Shown: positions 14,159 to 24,270, counted from the first letter of the stretch. The stretch: 64,000 bases of DNA from Cristatella mucedo (GCA_009760855.2 WPIO01000009.1:6273501-6337500); one strand, 5' to 3'. Notes: a model not told the origin generated them from the letters alone. A program made the numbers and translations.

Positions 14159-17100
14159 CATAATTCATTTGTACGACACCCCGAGAGAACTTAATCTCTA
14201 TTCAGGCTTCACATATGCCAGGGGGCTCGAACCCAGAAACCTCGGTTATCAAATACATTATAATTGACCTCGGTCGAGGTGAACACCTTAACCACTGAGC
14301 TAATCCAGCGCTGCATGGTCGGTGCATGTTAACGTTTGATTTCTCCTTTCGTGAAAGGTATCCTATAAGGTATATATAAAGGTATGGTGTAGTTAGGTTC
14401 AGACAGCATGCATGGTCTTGCCGTGAAAGCGGCTTTGCAGCTCATGTGCTGCCGGCACATTATACGATGCAGCTTAATTTCATCGTCCATTTTGCCCTGC
14501 GCGCATCTATGCTAGAATTGCTTTTAGAAAGCAGTTCGTTCCTTGCTTTTGTATGGCTGCTTCACGAATGACACACGACAGTGTACTAGTACAATTTGTA
14601 ACTGATCCTACATGAATTCACTGTGAGTCACAGCTTGATCGTAACACCCAACGGGGTGGTCATGCTGCCTTTACCCTGTAAGGCAAGACAATGAGGAAAA
14701 ATAAAGACTGTGCAATTCTACACAGGTGAATCCGGACTACTGTGACACCGGTTACAAACGTGCCAGGACTGCTCCAATGCTACATTTTCCGTAAAAGTAT
14801 GCACATAATATACAAATTAACGTCCCAAGGGCTACTCTGGTTTTGATTTCCTGTCATTTGAGCAAGAAGGTGAATGCAGGTAGGTAGACATGCTGGCAGG
14901 TAGGTGGACAGCATCACTCCTTTTATCCGCCTAGGAAGCAGGCATAGAGTTTCTAGACATAACTCAAACGAATCGACGACATCTGCAGACTACCGCTACC
15001 AGGCCATCGTGGATGCTCCGAACCTTCCAAACCAATCGACCACAAACAGCTGCCCACTGGCACTTGCAGCAGCAGCAGGAGGAGGGAAATTATTGCTGCC
15101 GAACAGTGACAGCAACCGTTTGCACTTTCAGAGGGAGAGTGCCAATCTGCACACTAAAATCTACTCGCGAACCACTGGCAGGATACGTCGGCGTTGACTA
15201 TGCTGAGGAGCAGAATGTGTAGATCAATCATGGCTCGTATGTCAAGCTTAGTGTGTGGATCGGCAACCCTCACAGTTTAACATATGCTGTTCAAAGGATA
15301 CCAATATCAACGTACCACCCACTGCAACTCTAACAGCAGCCACGATGAGGGTGGGTCCAAGTCGAAAATGCAGAAGACACAGAGAAATGCAATGCATGCA
15401 TGCATGCAGACCGGGCACGTGCAATCACGTGCATGTGTACAAACATTTGTGCACATGCACGGCACGCACGAACTCATCCGTCGATCGCCAGCTCCAATTA
15501 ACGAACAGCAAAAGAAATATCGACCACGCTTCAAAACAAGGTGCACGGCTAAGAAGCACTCCTTTTGTCTAAATGCGAGTCGCCTGCATGCAGGCCATCG
15601 TTGAACAGTGTGGGTAAGTCTGGAGAAGCAGAGAAATCGCGACGCAAAATAACAAGTGCACGGGAATGCCCGGACTTCTGCTGGTACTGCATCCTAGATG
15701 ACAGCGGCTTGGCCCTCGCACTGCGAGGGCCAAGCCGCAGAACTACGGCTCCCTCTGGTCAGTGGGGGCCAGGAGAATGGAGCAGCTCGGAGGGCAATGA
15801 CGACGAGGTGCAGTCAGGGAGTGAGATACGTGCAGCAAGCCTCAGTTGGAAGCGGCGGGCGGCGCTGTACATACGTGGCTACCTGCCGGCTCTTTCCTCG
15901 TGCACAGCCAGCCGAACCAGGTGAACAAGGAGGATAGACGGCCGGCCGGTCTCTATTTGGCCTGCCGGCTAATGTGCATTAATTCTCTCACGAGAGGAAA
16001 CACTACACCACGGCTACTGGCTTGGAGGAGCCGGCCGCCACGTGCTCAAGCTTACACCTGAATTGTTTGGACATTGCAGAGAGCAGCCGCAAGAGCTGCA
16101 GGCGAACAATAATCAGCGTATACTCACTGTCTTCGCCGACGCACGGCAGGCCAGGCTGGTCGGGCACATTCGGAAACACTGCAATATAGTAGTAGTAATA
16201 ATAATGATAATAATACAAACAACAGGACCAAGCCACGAGTCTGACTGCCTAAAGAGTGACTCATGCTCGAAACACTTTTATCAAAAGTAGTGCAGGGGGG
16301 GTGGACGAATATCCTTCTGAGGCAGTGCCAAGTGCAAATCATCCACCGACGAGCTGTCAAAAGTCCGGAAGAGCCTAGAAGGGTATGCGATACAGTATGC
16401 CACCCCTTCTGTCACGTGGTGCCTCTTAAAAAAAACGTCGTACCTCTAACGAACCTGTAGGCTCTGCTACTTAAGCTGATGCACACAGGCAGCAGCTGGC
16501 ACTTATTATCAGTTCATGAGCAATATTGTGGCTCAAGGAAAACACGCAACAGCTAAAGCAATAAATAAAGCCAAACCAAGTTATAGAGCAACGAACCGTC
16601 TAACCTTTCCAATAATTGATAAGTCAGCATCGTGAGGTGCCACAAGTGTGTACGAGCCCGTGTCTCGTGTCTGTCTGTCTGCGAGTGCTGCAGCTGTTGG
16701 GCCGAGGGGGGAGGAGACGGAGAGGCCGCCGGGCATTTGACCTCATTTGACACACATTCTCTGCCACGTACAGCACACACTCGATGCCACAGGTCTACCT
16801 ACGGTAGCAACAAGGCATTGCGGACTTTCCTTTCCTCAAGATTTCATAAGAGACACTGTGTAAGTGAGACGAAAAGCAGGAACTGATACATGCGTTGTCA
16901 ACACAAACTCCTTCACATCTCTCGAAGAGTCTCAAGACGGTAGAAGATATGCCTAAAGTGAAGGTAGGCTGCTTCAACAGCCTCGTGTATATAGCGACTG
17001 GAAAGCCTTATATAATGCATTTGTATAATGCTTTTGTATAACGCATTTGTATAGCATCCGAAGATAATTTAATCTCTACACATGCGCTTTACCAGGGCTC

Positions 17101-20100
17101 GAGCCTGGTCGTTATAGGCGAGCATCTTACTCCCTGGCCAAACCAGGGCTGCATTAGCGACTATCCGCTTTCAGTGCTCAATAAAGGACAGCCCAGTGCA
17201 GGACTCGAACCCACGATCTGGGTCGTGAAATGCGGGCAGCTCACGGTTAGATGTTAAGAAAATACCGATGATAAGATTGGTGCACCAATCAAATATTCGT
17301 TCAGGGTACCTCTCAAAAGACAAACAAGTTAGAAATAGGATCTCAAGTCTTTATGATTTCCACATAAACGGAAAGCTAAAAATGAGTATGCAAACCATGT
17401 CTATCCTGGAAGTAAACCAGAAGCAACACATCTCCAGATAACAAAATTTACTACCACCGAATCACATGCGACTTGCATCCTAACTTAATGAACCTTGGTA
17501 CATCGAAGAACATGTTTGCTGCTTGCTGAGGTGCGTGCTTGTGACTTTGAAACAGCTTCATTTACAGAGGTAGCTTTGCTCGTAGTAAATTCCATAGCTC
17601 TGCCGATACTATACGGATCAAAGTAAAAATTCAAAAGTAAGTTCAACTCTGATTGTAAACTGCTGCAGTATTTCCACTCTAATTTCGATCGGACTAGGTT
17701 TTGCTATACATTTCCATGACTGCAGAATATAAATTTCAAGGACGTTTAATAACATGCACAGCAAAACTCCCCCAACCAAGGTGGTGATAGAGCCGGTGCC
17801 GATCTGGGCCATAGCCAATTTTATGCTTTCATGGGTCATAAACTCACAAAATGACTGTATTTGCAGTTCAAAAACACAGCAAATTTTCCTTGCTGCTTGC
17901 AGAAGAATTCAGAACTATCAGTCCTCAGCTGCCGACAGGGTGACTTGAGCGATGGCTCACGGAAGGCTGCTTAAAATGATGGTAATAATAATCATAACAA
18001 AGCAAGCATTTCTGGCAAGCCTGCCCAGGGTATCTGTGCCAGCTCTGCTCCAATGAAACACAAAGTAGATATAATGCAAGATATTGCTGGAACGTAGACG
18101 ACCAAAGCAACCTACAAATTTACTTGGCTGCCTAGTAATGGCTAAGGCCAGGCAATGCCGAGTGATTTTGTAACGACTGTTTTCACATGACCGGCAAACG
18201 TTACGAGCATAATTCAATAAACAGTGGCTGCCTTGCTATATGGGTCTCTACAGTACTAAAATGGTCTATTTTTGTCTCTTTAGAGGATTGACAATAATTC
18301 AGCGACTTGGGTGTGACTGGTAGACTTGCATTGGCAGAAATGGTGTCGCTGCGCTTAATGGGGCCCTATTAGCTACTATTTCGACTAGTGCCCGACAGCA
18401 GGTGCCTCGCTCCTCGTTCGATCAGCTAAAATCACATCCTCCAGTAGAACTAACTTGGACTAACTAAACTTTTTAACTTGGAGAGATTTCGTACGTTTAT
18501 GGGGGCATCTCAGGCAGTTAAAGTGTTAGCATGGTCTCGACCAACAGCGAATAAAGGACACCTGATTTTGTACAAAAGCCTAATCAGAGACTGCGCTGCA
18601 TAGGATAGTTCAGAACTGTTACTGTACAAATACTTTTGTGAACAGGTGCAAGACCGGTTCAAGGCAATAAACACACTGGATGCACTGAAATGGTGTCCTC
18701 GGCTAAACCAGCACTTTTAAAAAAGCTTCTGCCATCGTCAGAAAGCAAAAGGTAGAACGAATGAATGCATGCATGCTCTGATTTTTCCAAGCAATTGGCA
18801 GGGCCTTAATATGCTAGGGTCAGTCACGTGACCTAAAAGTGACGGTACGGTTTTGCTTCTTGATCTTCTAATATTCGCCGAAATTGTGCACAATATGAAA
18901 TAATGCCACCGTGATACTCGCTGACCATCTTTGCAACCAAGGATTAGAGATTTAATGCAGGCCAGGTGTGAATCACAAGCTGTCCAATACCGGTCTGCTT
19001 GCATAACTGCCATCAATAACATATATGCAGAAGTACATATTATGCATCAAACCGAGCATAGTATAGCTGGTTAAAGAAAACTTTAGCATACAGTCGAAGT
19101 GTGCATAGTAATAAATACATATAAATGCACACAGACAAGTTCTATGTAAAATACCATGGCCATGTATAATGAGCTGGCCAAAGAATCCACGCACACTGAG
19201 AATCAAGATAAAAACTCAAACTTCCAGGTTTGATATACTCTTGGTCTGACACACCAGCCCACGCTCTAGCAATAAAAATAATAATATATTTGTATATCAC
19301 TCTCAGAGAACTTAATCTCTTTTAAGGCACTTTACATATGCTAAAGGAAGCATGATCACATGGTTAGTGGTGGCATGAACAATGTCAACAAACACAACAT
19401 GGTTAGAGGTGACAAGCACTTGGTCTTAGTGGCTTTGTGGAGCTACAGACAGAGATACATTATATTGCATAACTCACTACCCACAGGTCTTTTTTGCCTA
19501 TGAAATAGCATGCTCTCAATTAGTGCAAACTCTGCCAGTCGAATTGTACATGTCGTGAATGTCACAACTGCAGACAGGTCCCTTCATTTTCTTGCTACAG
19601 CCTGCTTAACCGAAGTATTCCCGAATAAGGCAGTATAACATCTCCTCGTTTGACGTCTGTAAGTACCAAAGCCTGGAATTCAGTCCCGACTGACATTACT
19701 ACACACCCTGAATTGACATTTAAACAGAAGCTAAAAACCCACAAGTTTCTTATAGCCTTTGCTCCATCCTTGTGAATCGTCCTTTGCGTGCTTATGCTTG
19801 ACCACACTGCAAACAAATCTATGGTTTAACAAATCATATCAGCAATCAGTGTACTTCGAACGGATTGTTAACAATAACACATGCCATATAGCAATGTAAG
19901 TTCTATTTATTAAGGACTAGGGTGGTCAGTGGTACAATACACTGACTTCCTCGACTGTCCTTGACTCAGCTATGCTTCCCACTTTCTCTTTGTTGCGTGA
20001 GATGAAGTGTGTTGGTTAAAAAATGCATACCGAAAGCTGCTTAGGCTTTGAGTGCGCTAGAGACAGATCTATTGCATAACACCCACTTACACCGAGGTCC

Positions 20101-20837
20101 AAAAATCGTCGCAGTATGAAGGCCACTGCTGAGGCTGTAAATTCATTCGGGAAATAAAAGGGTTTTCTATGAGGCTAGGCACACTTAAGTTAAGCCGACC
20201 ATGTGAAAACATTTTGGCAACCCCAAAACGAACACATAACGCTGCTGGTATGTATTCATTTAGTGTGAAGTTGCCCCACCATGATTCTTTATGACCAACC
20301 CTTTCCGGCCAGGTCCAGAGGCCAGAAGCCCAGTTTGCATCGTAGTTCCCCGGAAACATCTCGATTTTTGTCCTTGCTATAAACAGTGCATCACCTAGCT
20401 CCTTGCACGGTTATTGCTCAAAACAGCACAGCAAAGCATCTTGCCAATCGCTCCCCACAGGCTTACCGTGGACTGTCAGCTCTGAGTCTTTGTTAATCTC
20501 ATACAACCGGATCGCTTCATCTAGCTCGAGCTGTGATGAGATCGTACACGGATCGCCTAGTAGGACAAAAACAGTTCAACGTTTAGACTTCAGTGAGACA
20601 TTCCTGTGGTTGGTGCATTTTCCACGTAAACAAGTCCAGAAGAAGCAGAGAGCCGGCCAGCACACGAGCAACCAATGTTCTGCCACTCTACCACAGGCTA
20701 AACAACTACTTCCCGACAAGCAACAAACAATGGTGACTTTGGTTAGTGTAGCTTTGGATGTTCAATGCTTCCGGCTGAAAGCTGCAAGTAAGGACCCCGA
20801 AGCGATGCATGAGATAATAACAAAGCGTTCTTGAACA

Positions 20838-20874
<37 letters not shown>

Positions 20875-20875
20875 G

Positions 20876-20928
<53 letters not shown>

Positions 20929-21212
20929 GTTTAAATGGGTCAAGGCAGCCAAGTCAGGGGCAGCCAGCAAGATCCATAGGTATCCATTGCAAAAGAAATA
21001 AATCAACAGGCATACACGAAGCCAGGCATCGCCTGACGTTCAAGCAATAGCTCAAACAGCCACATGGGTGAGTGATACAAACCACTTTACCTTCTTCATC
21101 CACCCATTTCATTGTGAATGGCTGATCCTCGTTGAACTGACACATGTCTCGCATCTCGTCACACAATCCATTGTACTGGATTGCATTTGACAAACTTGTC
21201 ACGAGAATTTTG
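966..21212 (-). CDS. aPKC: Atypical protein kinase C (PRKCI/PRKCZ type), gene-level span, partial at both ends
   Basis: Spliced gene on the minus strand. Seen in order: PB1 domain ending in its acidic OPCA motif ([18 protein letters not shown]), a pseudosubstrate ([16 protein letters not shown]), one C1 zinc finger with complete H-X12-C-X2-C-X13-C-X2-C-X4-H-X2-C-X7-C spacing, a variable linker, then the kinase N-lobe with glycine loop GRGSYAKV, catalytic lysine in YAMKVIKK, and [17 protein letters not shown]1 plus a single C1 and no C2 is diagnostic of atypical PKC. Known role: Ser/Thr kinase of the PAR3-PAR6-aPKC polarity complex, binding PAR6 through PB1; the atypical C1 does not respond to diacylglycerol. 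Exons: 21091-21212, 20467-20556, 13096-13181, 12632 (or 12465)-12923, optional 11828-11905, 9333-9503 (or 9523), 1889-1986, 966-1102. The catalytic loop, activation loop and C-lobe lie below base 1. The exon with the first PB1 strand was not found upstream. Confidence 0.95.
1478..1648 (+). repeat. SINE-B copy (tRNA-like head, LINE-like 3' tail)
   Basis: The head has a tRNA-like stretch (CAGTGGTTAAGGTTGCTTGCC, then GGGCTCGAGCCCCG as B-box). The 3' tail AGAGATTAAATTCTCTTAGG followed by GTGGTAC...ATAATAAT matches the end of the LINE at 28,705-28,800. Same family at 8711-8865, 14163-14314, 17009-17152 and 42585-42714. Sits in the aPKC intron between the 966-1102 and 1889-1986 exons. Confidence 0.7.
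1889..1986 (-). CDS. aPKC: aPKC exon: kinase N-lobe, alpha-C helix
   Basis: Encodes [20 protein letters not shown], then [13 protein letters not shown]. The Glu of QTEKHVFE is the alpha-C glutamate that pairs with the catalytic lysine. Acceptor GATTCAG, donor GTTTGT. 98 nt, leaving 2 nt (AG) that are completed by the G of the next exon. Identity to human PRKCI is very high over this stretch. Confidence 0.93.
5450..6150 (-). mobile_element. Tc1-type DNA transposon relic
   Basis: The minus strand carries, in order, the Tc1 transposase landmarks: [14 protein letters not shown] (family VKHGGGSVMVWGCF) near 5775-5815, [13 protein letters not shown] near 5700-5735, [10 protein letters not shown] (family FQQDNDPKHT, with the catalytic Asp replaced by His) near 5620-5650, and [10 protein letters not shown] (family SPDLNPIE) near 5527-5556. 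These lie in more than one frame with stops between, so it is inactive. Terminal inverted repeats were not identified, so the ends are approximate. Same strand as the host gene. Confidence 0.72.
7550..7692 (-). repeat. SINE-A copy
   Basis: Matches the family whose best copy is 25505-25674: tail end (TATATAGTGGCAGAAGAGCC), middle (CTTGCAGTGAGCAATAAAAG) and head (CTTACCAAGGGCTAAGACCC) are all present in minus orientation. Diverged relative to other copies. Confidence 0.65.
8711..8865 (+). repeat. SINE-B copy
   Basis: Head GCAGAGGTTAAGGCGCTTGC, B-box-like GGGCTTGAGCCCTTCGGG, and the tail GATAGAGATTAAGTTCTCTT ending in a short AT-rich run. A second, 5'-truncated tail of the same family is at 8527-8576. 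Confidence 0.7.
9333..9523 (-). CDS. aPKC: aPKC exon: kinase N-lobe with glycine loop and catalytic Lys
   Basis: Contains [20 protein letters not shown] and then [33 protein letters not shown] is the nucleotide-binding loop and the Lys of YAMKV is the ATP-anchoring lysine. Two acceptors are usable: TTTCTAG above 9523 (adds AKSLPQQ, phase 1) and CACAACAG above 9503 (starts at DATGSG, phase 0). The donor after GAG is GTTCGT, which lacks the usual purine at +3 but matches the conserved NDDE/DIDW boundary. Confidence 0.93.
9591..9691. repeat. (GA)n microsatellite
   Basis: About 78 bp of pure GA repeats grading into GGGA/GAGG units, just 68 bp upstream of the kinase exon acceptor on the coding (minus) strand, where it reads as (CT)n. 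This may lengthen the pyrimidine tract of that intron end. Confidence 0.95.
9692..11827. other. aPKC intron with one SINE; otherwise nothing recognised
   Basis: Apart from the SINE-A at 10340-10498 no repeat or coding homology is seen. GC content rises from about 11,100 into the GC-rich tract that holds the C1 exons. Confidence 0.5.
10340..10498 (-). repeat. SINE-A copy
   Basis: Nearly full-length minus-strand copy: tail TAACAGCCTCTTTTTGTATA, middle TGCAGTGGCAATAAAGGATA, B-box GGATTCGAACCCATG, and head CCTTACCTAGTGTGCCATCA (the A-box TGGCACACTAGG on the minus strand). Confidence 0.8.
11828..11905 (-). CDS. aPKC: Candidate aPKC linker exon (78 nt, possibly alternative)
   Basis: A 78-nt phase 0-0 segment ([20 protein letters not shown], then PNIVPQ) lies between a good acceptor (ACGCCTTTGCAG) and a donor GTACTA following CCTCAG. 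It would fit between the long form of the C1 exon (ending 12465) and the kinase exon starting 9503, all in phase 0. The sequence is Ser-rich, as aPKC hinges often are, but it is not conserved, so homology cannot confirm it. The surrounding 294-codon open frame (11360-12244) is a by-product of GC-rich DNA. Confidence 0.42.
12632..12923 (-). CDS. aPKC: aPKC exon: C1 zinc finger and variable linker
   Basis: Starts [20 protein letters not shown], continues [20 protein letters not shown], and so completes the C1 domain with all Cys/His ligands spaced correctly. The rest (Gly/Arg/Glu-rich) is the unconserved C1-kinase hinge. Acceptor CGCTGTAG above 12923. Two donors keep the frame: GTCAGT at 12631 (phase 1, pairing with the acceptor at 9524) and GTGAGT at 12464 (phase 0, pairing with the 11828-11905 exon or the acceptor at 9504). 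The 5' end is certain; the 3' end is not. Confidence 0.88.
13096..13181 (-). CDS. aPKC: aPKC exon: pseudosubstrate and start of C1
   Basis: Encodes [20 protein letters not shown] and then FQAKRFSR. The Arg-rich segment is the aPKC pseudosubstrate (an Ala sits in the phospho-acceptor position), which occupies the active site until PAR6 or other partners release it. The final His of NGH is the first zinc ligand of the C1 domain. Acceptor GTTTAG, donor GTACTG after AGG. 86 nt = 2 + 28 codons, leaving in phase 0. It joins the 20467-20556 exon in frame, but the direct joint lacks the short FPCVPE...PGED connector usual in aPKC. Confidence 0.92.
14070..14153. repeat. (AT)n microsatellite
   Basis: About 84 bp of pure AT dinucleotide, directly followed by the 3' end of a minus-strand SINE-B. 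It probably grew from that element's AT-rich tail. Two direct copies of AGGGATGCAGTTCGCTC lie upstream at 13998-14014 and 14052-14068. Confidence 0.95.
14163..14314 (-). repeat. SINE-B copy
   Basis: Tail CCGAGAGAACTTAATCTCTA, B-box-like GGGGGCTCGAACCCAG and head CCTTAACCACTGAGCTAATC in minus orientation. The tRNA-like A-box (on the minus strand) is well preserved. Confidence 0.72.
15704..15738. repeat. Perfect 35-bp palindrome
   Basis: GCGGCTTGGCCCTCGCA, one C, then its exact reverse complement TGCGAGGGCCAAGCCGC. It would form a 17-bp GC-rich stem with a 1-nt loop in duplex form. Lies in a GC-rich patch inside an aPKC intron. Confidence 0.9.
17009..17152 (-). repeat. SINE-B copy with expanded tail
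   Basis: Minus-strand copy with several imperfect copies of ATAATGCATTTGTAT at its tail, then AGATAATTTAATCTCTAC and B-box GGGCTCGAGCCTGG. It abuts the SINE-A fragment that follows. Confidence 0.65.
17153..17250 (-). repeat. SINE-A fragment
   Basis: Middle and B-box of the family (CAGTGCTCAATAAAGGACAG, then GCAGGACTCGAACCCACG) in minus orientation, 3'-truncated by or inserted next to the preceding SINE-B. Confidence 0.6.
19268..19440 (-). mobile_element. LINE 3' end (5'-truncated)
   Basis: On the minus strand this ends in the family tail: plus-strand TCTCAGAGAACTTAATCTCT, then AAGGCACTTTACATATGCTA, preceded by an (AAT)n run. It continues into the 3' UTR also present at 63,765-64,000 (CACATGGTTAGTGGTGGCAT; AACATGGTTAGAGGTGACAA). 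Confidence 0.7.
19590..19830 (+). mobile_element. LINE fragment, end of ORF2 and start of 3' UTR
   Basis: Contains the DNA equivalent of SLNRSIPE...[48 protein letters not shown], then AAGCTAAAAACCCACAAGTT and the UTR phrase GAATCGTCCTTTGCGTGCTT shared with 28,560 and 62,470. Strongly decayed. Confidence 0.6.
20467..20556 (-). CDS. aPKC: aPKC exon: PB1 domain, OPCA motif
   Basis: Spliced to the previous exon it gives [20 protein letters not shown] followed by [14 protein letters not shown], nearly identical to animal aPKC. The acidic DEEGD...E OPCA loop is what binds the basic PB1 surface of PAR6. Acceptor CTACTAG above 20556, donor GTAAGC at 20466-20461. 90 nt, entering with 2 nt and leaving with 1 nt. 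It is too short and too embedded to stand out as an open frame. The plus-strand open frame over it (20403-20834) is its shadow. Confidence 0.9.
20841..20928. repeat. (CA)n microsatellite
   Basis: Interrupted CA repeat (two GC-containing breaks), between the two PB1 exons' intron and 20467-20556; it creates spurious Cys-Val frames on the minus strand. Confidence 0.95.
21091..21212 (-). CDS. aPKC: aPKC exon: PB1 domain, first part
   Basis: Reads [20 protein letters not shown], then [20 protein letters not shown], and aligns without gaps to the PB1 strand-2/helix-1/strand-3 region of PRKCI ([23 protein letters not shown]...). The acceptor is a good pyrimidine tract ending TCTAG just above 21212. 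The donor is GTAAAG at 21090-21085. The length of 122 nt is 1+40 codons+1, so the exon is phase 1 on leaving. The frame stays open upstream of the acceptor into a GC-rich stretch (to about 21595), but that part does not resemble PB1 and I treat it as intron. Confidence 0.88.
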
Positions 21213-22699
21213 CTAGAAAGATATAACGGTAGCCCGCCGTAAGTGGCGCTCAAATCGAACGACACTGAAAAGCCGAACAGTGGGCTAAAGCACTTCAGCC
21301 ACCATACCCTTGATGAACGACCTTCATGCGAACCTCTCCGCTTCCATTTTCCATCTGCGCTATATGCATCGACAGCCGGTCGGACCGGCACACCACCCTT
21401 TCCCGGCGATCTGCAAAACACGTGTAGCGCAATATCAAAAGCTGACTGAGCTTTTCTGGAACTTCTGCTGCCAAGTCTGAAAGCTTCTGACTTCTGTGAT
21501 CGAAGTGATGGTCTAGGAGGAGGAGCTACCAAAATGGAGGCGGCGCGACCCGCACGGGTCGCACCGCCTCCCACGCCCCCTCTACGGCAGGCCACCAGAA
21601 CAGGTCCCTTTGAAAATTGGGACTACACATGGAATCTAGGCAACTAACCAACTAATAACCATCCCGGTTAGCCATAAATGAGACCAGCCTAGGGGGAGGG
21701 GCTGCATAGACATGTAACAAGCATGAACACAAAACCTTTACTATGACAGGCAACTCGACCAGTCATAGCGTTTCTTAACTATCTATTTAATAATGAAGGA
21801 GATGAAGTGGTTGAGTCACCGACAGGTGGCAGCCCACACATTTTGTAACGAAAGGTCTGGAAAATTATTATTACATGGTTACTTTGCAAATAAATGCCTG
21901 CCCATGTGTGCTGATATTCGGTCAACTTCTGCAGACGATGATTACTTTTATTTTTCTACTGCAGTGATATCACTTTTGGATAATCAGTCCTCGATAAGCC
22001 TGGCGGAGTCATAAATGAAACTGCTTAGCAATGGTGGCCTGCACACTGAATGGCAGCTTGCAGCAGCTGCCCTCTTCCAATCCCCAGGCGCACATCATTG
22101 CAAAGACAACTTTCACAGCGATTCGGGATGCTGGTGAAGACAGCGAACAGGAAGCTCTAGCTGCTTAAATGCAAGAGTTGGCTGCCCACTCGGTATGCCA
22201 GTCTAGCAGTAGGGCAACAGAGTACTTACCTAAGTTCTACAAAAGCGCATATTCACTGCATAATCATCCTTAACGTGAGGTTAGATTTAAAGCTATAAGT
22301 AGGCTTTGCAAGGAAATCACTGGTACCCATCGCCATCTAGTTCTATCACCACTTCCGGTAGGCTCATGGCCTACCTCATGCTAAGCTTGAATTACACGGC
22401 CGATGTGCCAATTTCTGGAAGAGCCGGTTTGCTGATTTCACCGAACCAAATCCAGCCCAAATCAAGAGCCCATCCAAATAAATTCTCATTTAGTGTACAT
22501 TGGATTAGCCACTTCCTGAAGCCTTAATGATAACAAGACGAATCTACTAGTTATGGACAAGCCTAGTGCCGTCACCATCAAGTTTCAAGATCTCAGCCTC
22601 CAGAGTAGTTCTGCTCATCATCATTCGAATGATGTCTTCCCATAAGCTGGGCAGGGTATTCCTTAACAACTTATCATTGGATGAGCACATTGCCTCCAC

Positions 22700-22945
22700 T
22701 GCCAGGTCAAATCGAATGACTATAAAATCAATTAGCTAGTTTTGGGCGAATCTACTGTTACTTGGGATGCCTAACTGGAAAACCTCAATATGGGCTCGGC
22801 TAGCATATCTCCTGTAGCATCTGCACGAAAACTGAGTATTCTGTTCAACAGTGACCTTTCACTAGTCGACCACATCAGCTCCACAGACGTCTGGTGACTT
22901 CCAGCTACATAACATTGCAAAAATTGGACCTGCTTAGATAGAGAT
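22700..22945 (+). mobile_element. LINE fragment (RT 3' region)
   Basis: Matches the large LINE at 61,690-61,860: GGCTAGCATATCTCCTGTAG, CATCTGCACGAAAACTGAGT, then the CTACATAACATTGCAAAAAT segment. In protein terms this is the VASARNLGVLFD...HISSTCKSAYFQLHNIAKIR part that follows the reverse-transcriptase core. Confidence 0.65.
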
Positions 22946-23999
22946 ATCACGGATAAAGAAGAGCATATTGTTAATAGAGTGTAACCTATTTGCCAAGAAG
23001 CCGAACAGGCTAGGGAGAGAGCAGCTTGGAACAGTTTCGTTGCAGCGGTTTACAGCTTTAAAGGCAAGCACAAGGCTGAAAACCACGAGCAGCTGGTTCA
23101 AACTGCATTTACACGATCCATCTTACTTCCGTCCTGCTCCAGTCTTTGGTGCATCTGGCACCCCAAGACTGGGAAGGCGGTCCAAGACTGATGGAAGACT
23201 GACCGAATACAGAGAAGCTGAGCCTCATTTTACTTCTTGCACAAGACGGAGGCAAGGCCGAACGAATGACCAATTATAGGCACCATCAAGGGCAGGCCTT
23301 CATTGCCTTGAAAGGCACGGGATGAGATGGCTTTCGAACGTTCTAGGTCTGCCAAGTCGCTGTTTATGGAATATCATGGGAGCTCTTGATATAGGAATCA
23401 GACCGTCAGACTGCAGGCGATAAAGGCTACTCCCATTGTATTGCTATATTGCTATTGCCACAGGCAGATTTGAACTAATCAAGAGGTGCATCGTGGATAG
23501 CAAAAATTTGTGTTACACTGTAATAAAGCAGGCTAAACACGTTTTCGGGCTTAATAGGTCAGCAGTGCCGATTAGGCCGACTTGATATGTCGTCGGAAAG
23601 TCGCCACGAATAGAGTTATCTCCTGCCTACACCCACGGAAAGCATGAGAGATCAGTAAAGTCAACCCAGCTTTAGCCCATAGACATGTGTCCACCCCTTT
23701 TATTCCTAAGCAGCTTTGACTAGTCTGTGATAGAGCTTAAAAGCAGTGTGGCAGACTGCAATCTTTCCTTTCGGAGTATGCCTGCCTTAGCAGGGTCAAG
23801 TTCGAAGTACCAGCTGACTTGGGCAGTTTGGCTGGCTGCCTGGTGGTTAATGTTGGGAAACTCTTTTGCATGCTTTTGACTGCTTGGATCCTGATGCAAT
23901 TCGAGACCCATTTACCTTAATTGCCTGCATTGCCTGATGTTTATTTGTCAGATAATGTAGGTACGATGGAGTTAAATAGTAGTACCACTGGTTAACCAG

Positions 24000-24260
24000 A
24001 ATAGCAGAAGTATAGCTGCAAGTTGTCGAGCAGCACTCGTCGATCATACTCGCAAAACAACAAAAAATACGAAAATACGATGGGAGGGGCATTTTAAGCA
24101 TAAGTTCATCCTTGACATCGACACTCTGCTTGATATGGAGCCAGTGTATGTCAGTGGGACGGGTTTGTAAGGGGCTGTTGTGATGTGGCTGTTTCGATTC
24201 TCATGACAGGCAAGCATAGCTGCCGAATTTCGTAAAACATGCAAGCAATTCCTTGATGAG
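24000..24260 (-). mobile_element. LINE fragment (C-terminal ORF2 region)
   Basis: The minus strand reads LRNSAAMLACHENRNSHITT, the decayed equivalent of LVQNSAARLVCRERRSxHIT found in the copies at 41,900 and 61,980. Confidence 0.55.
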
Positions 24261-24270
24261 GACGACCTGA

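Larger units (their letters stand above)
13182..20466. other. Long aPKC intron (7.3 kb) between PB1 and pseudosubstrate exons
   Basis: Holds an (AT)n tract, two SINE-B copies, one partial SINE-A, a GC-rich patch (15,600-15,950) with a 35-bp palindrome, and LINE scraps at 19,268-19,830. The short exon for the conserved FPCVPE..PGED connector should be here but was not recognised. Confidence 0.55.

Noticed and set aside
15655-15700. [11 protein letters not shown] on the minus strand as the missing aPKC connector exon
   Set aside because: The resemblance to VPERPGMPCPG is slight, the preceding FP is absent and no donor in the right phase follows.
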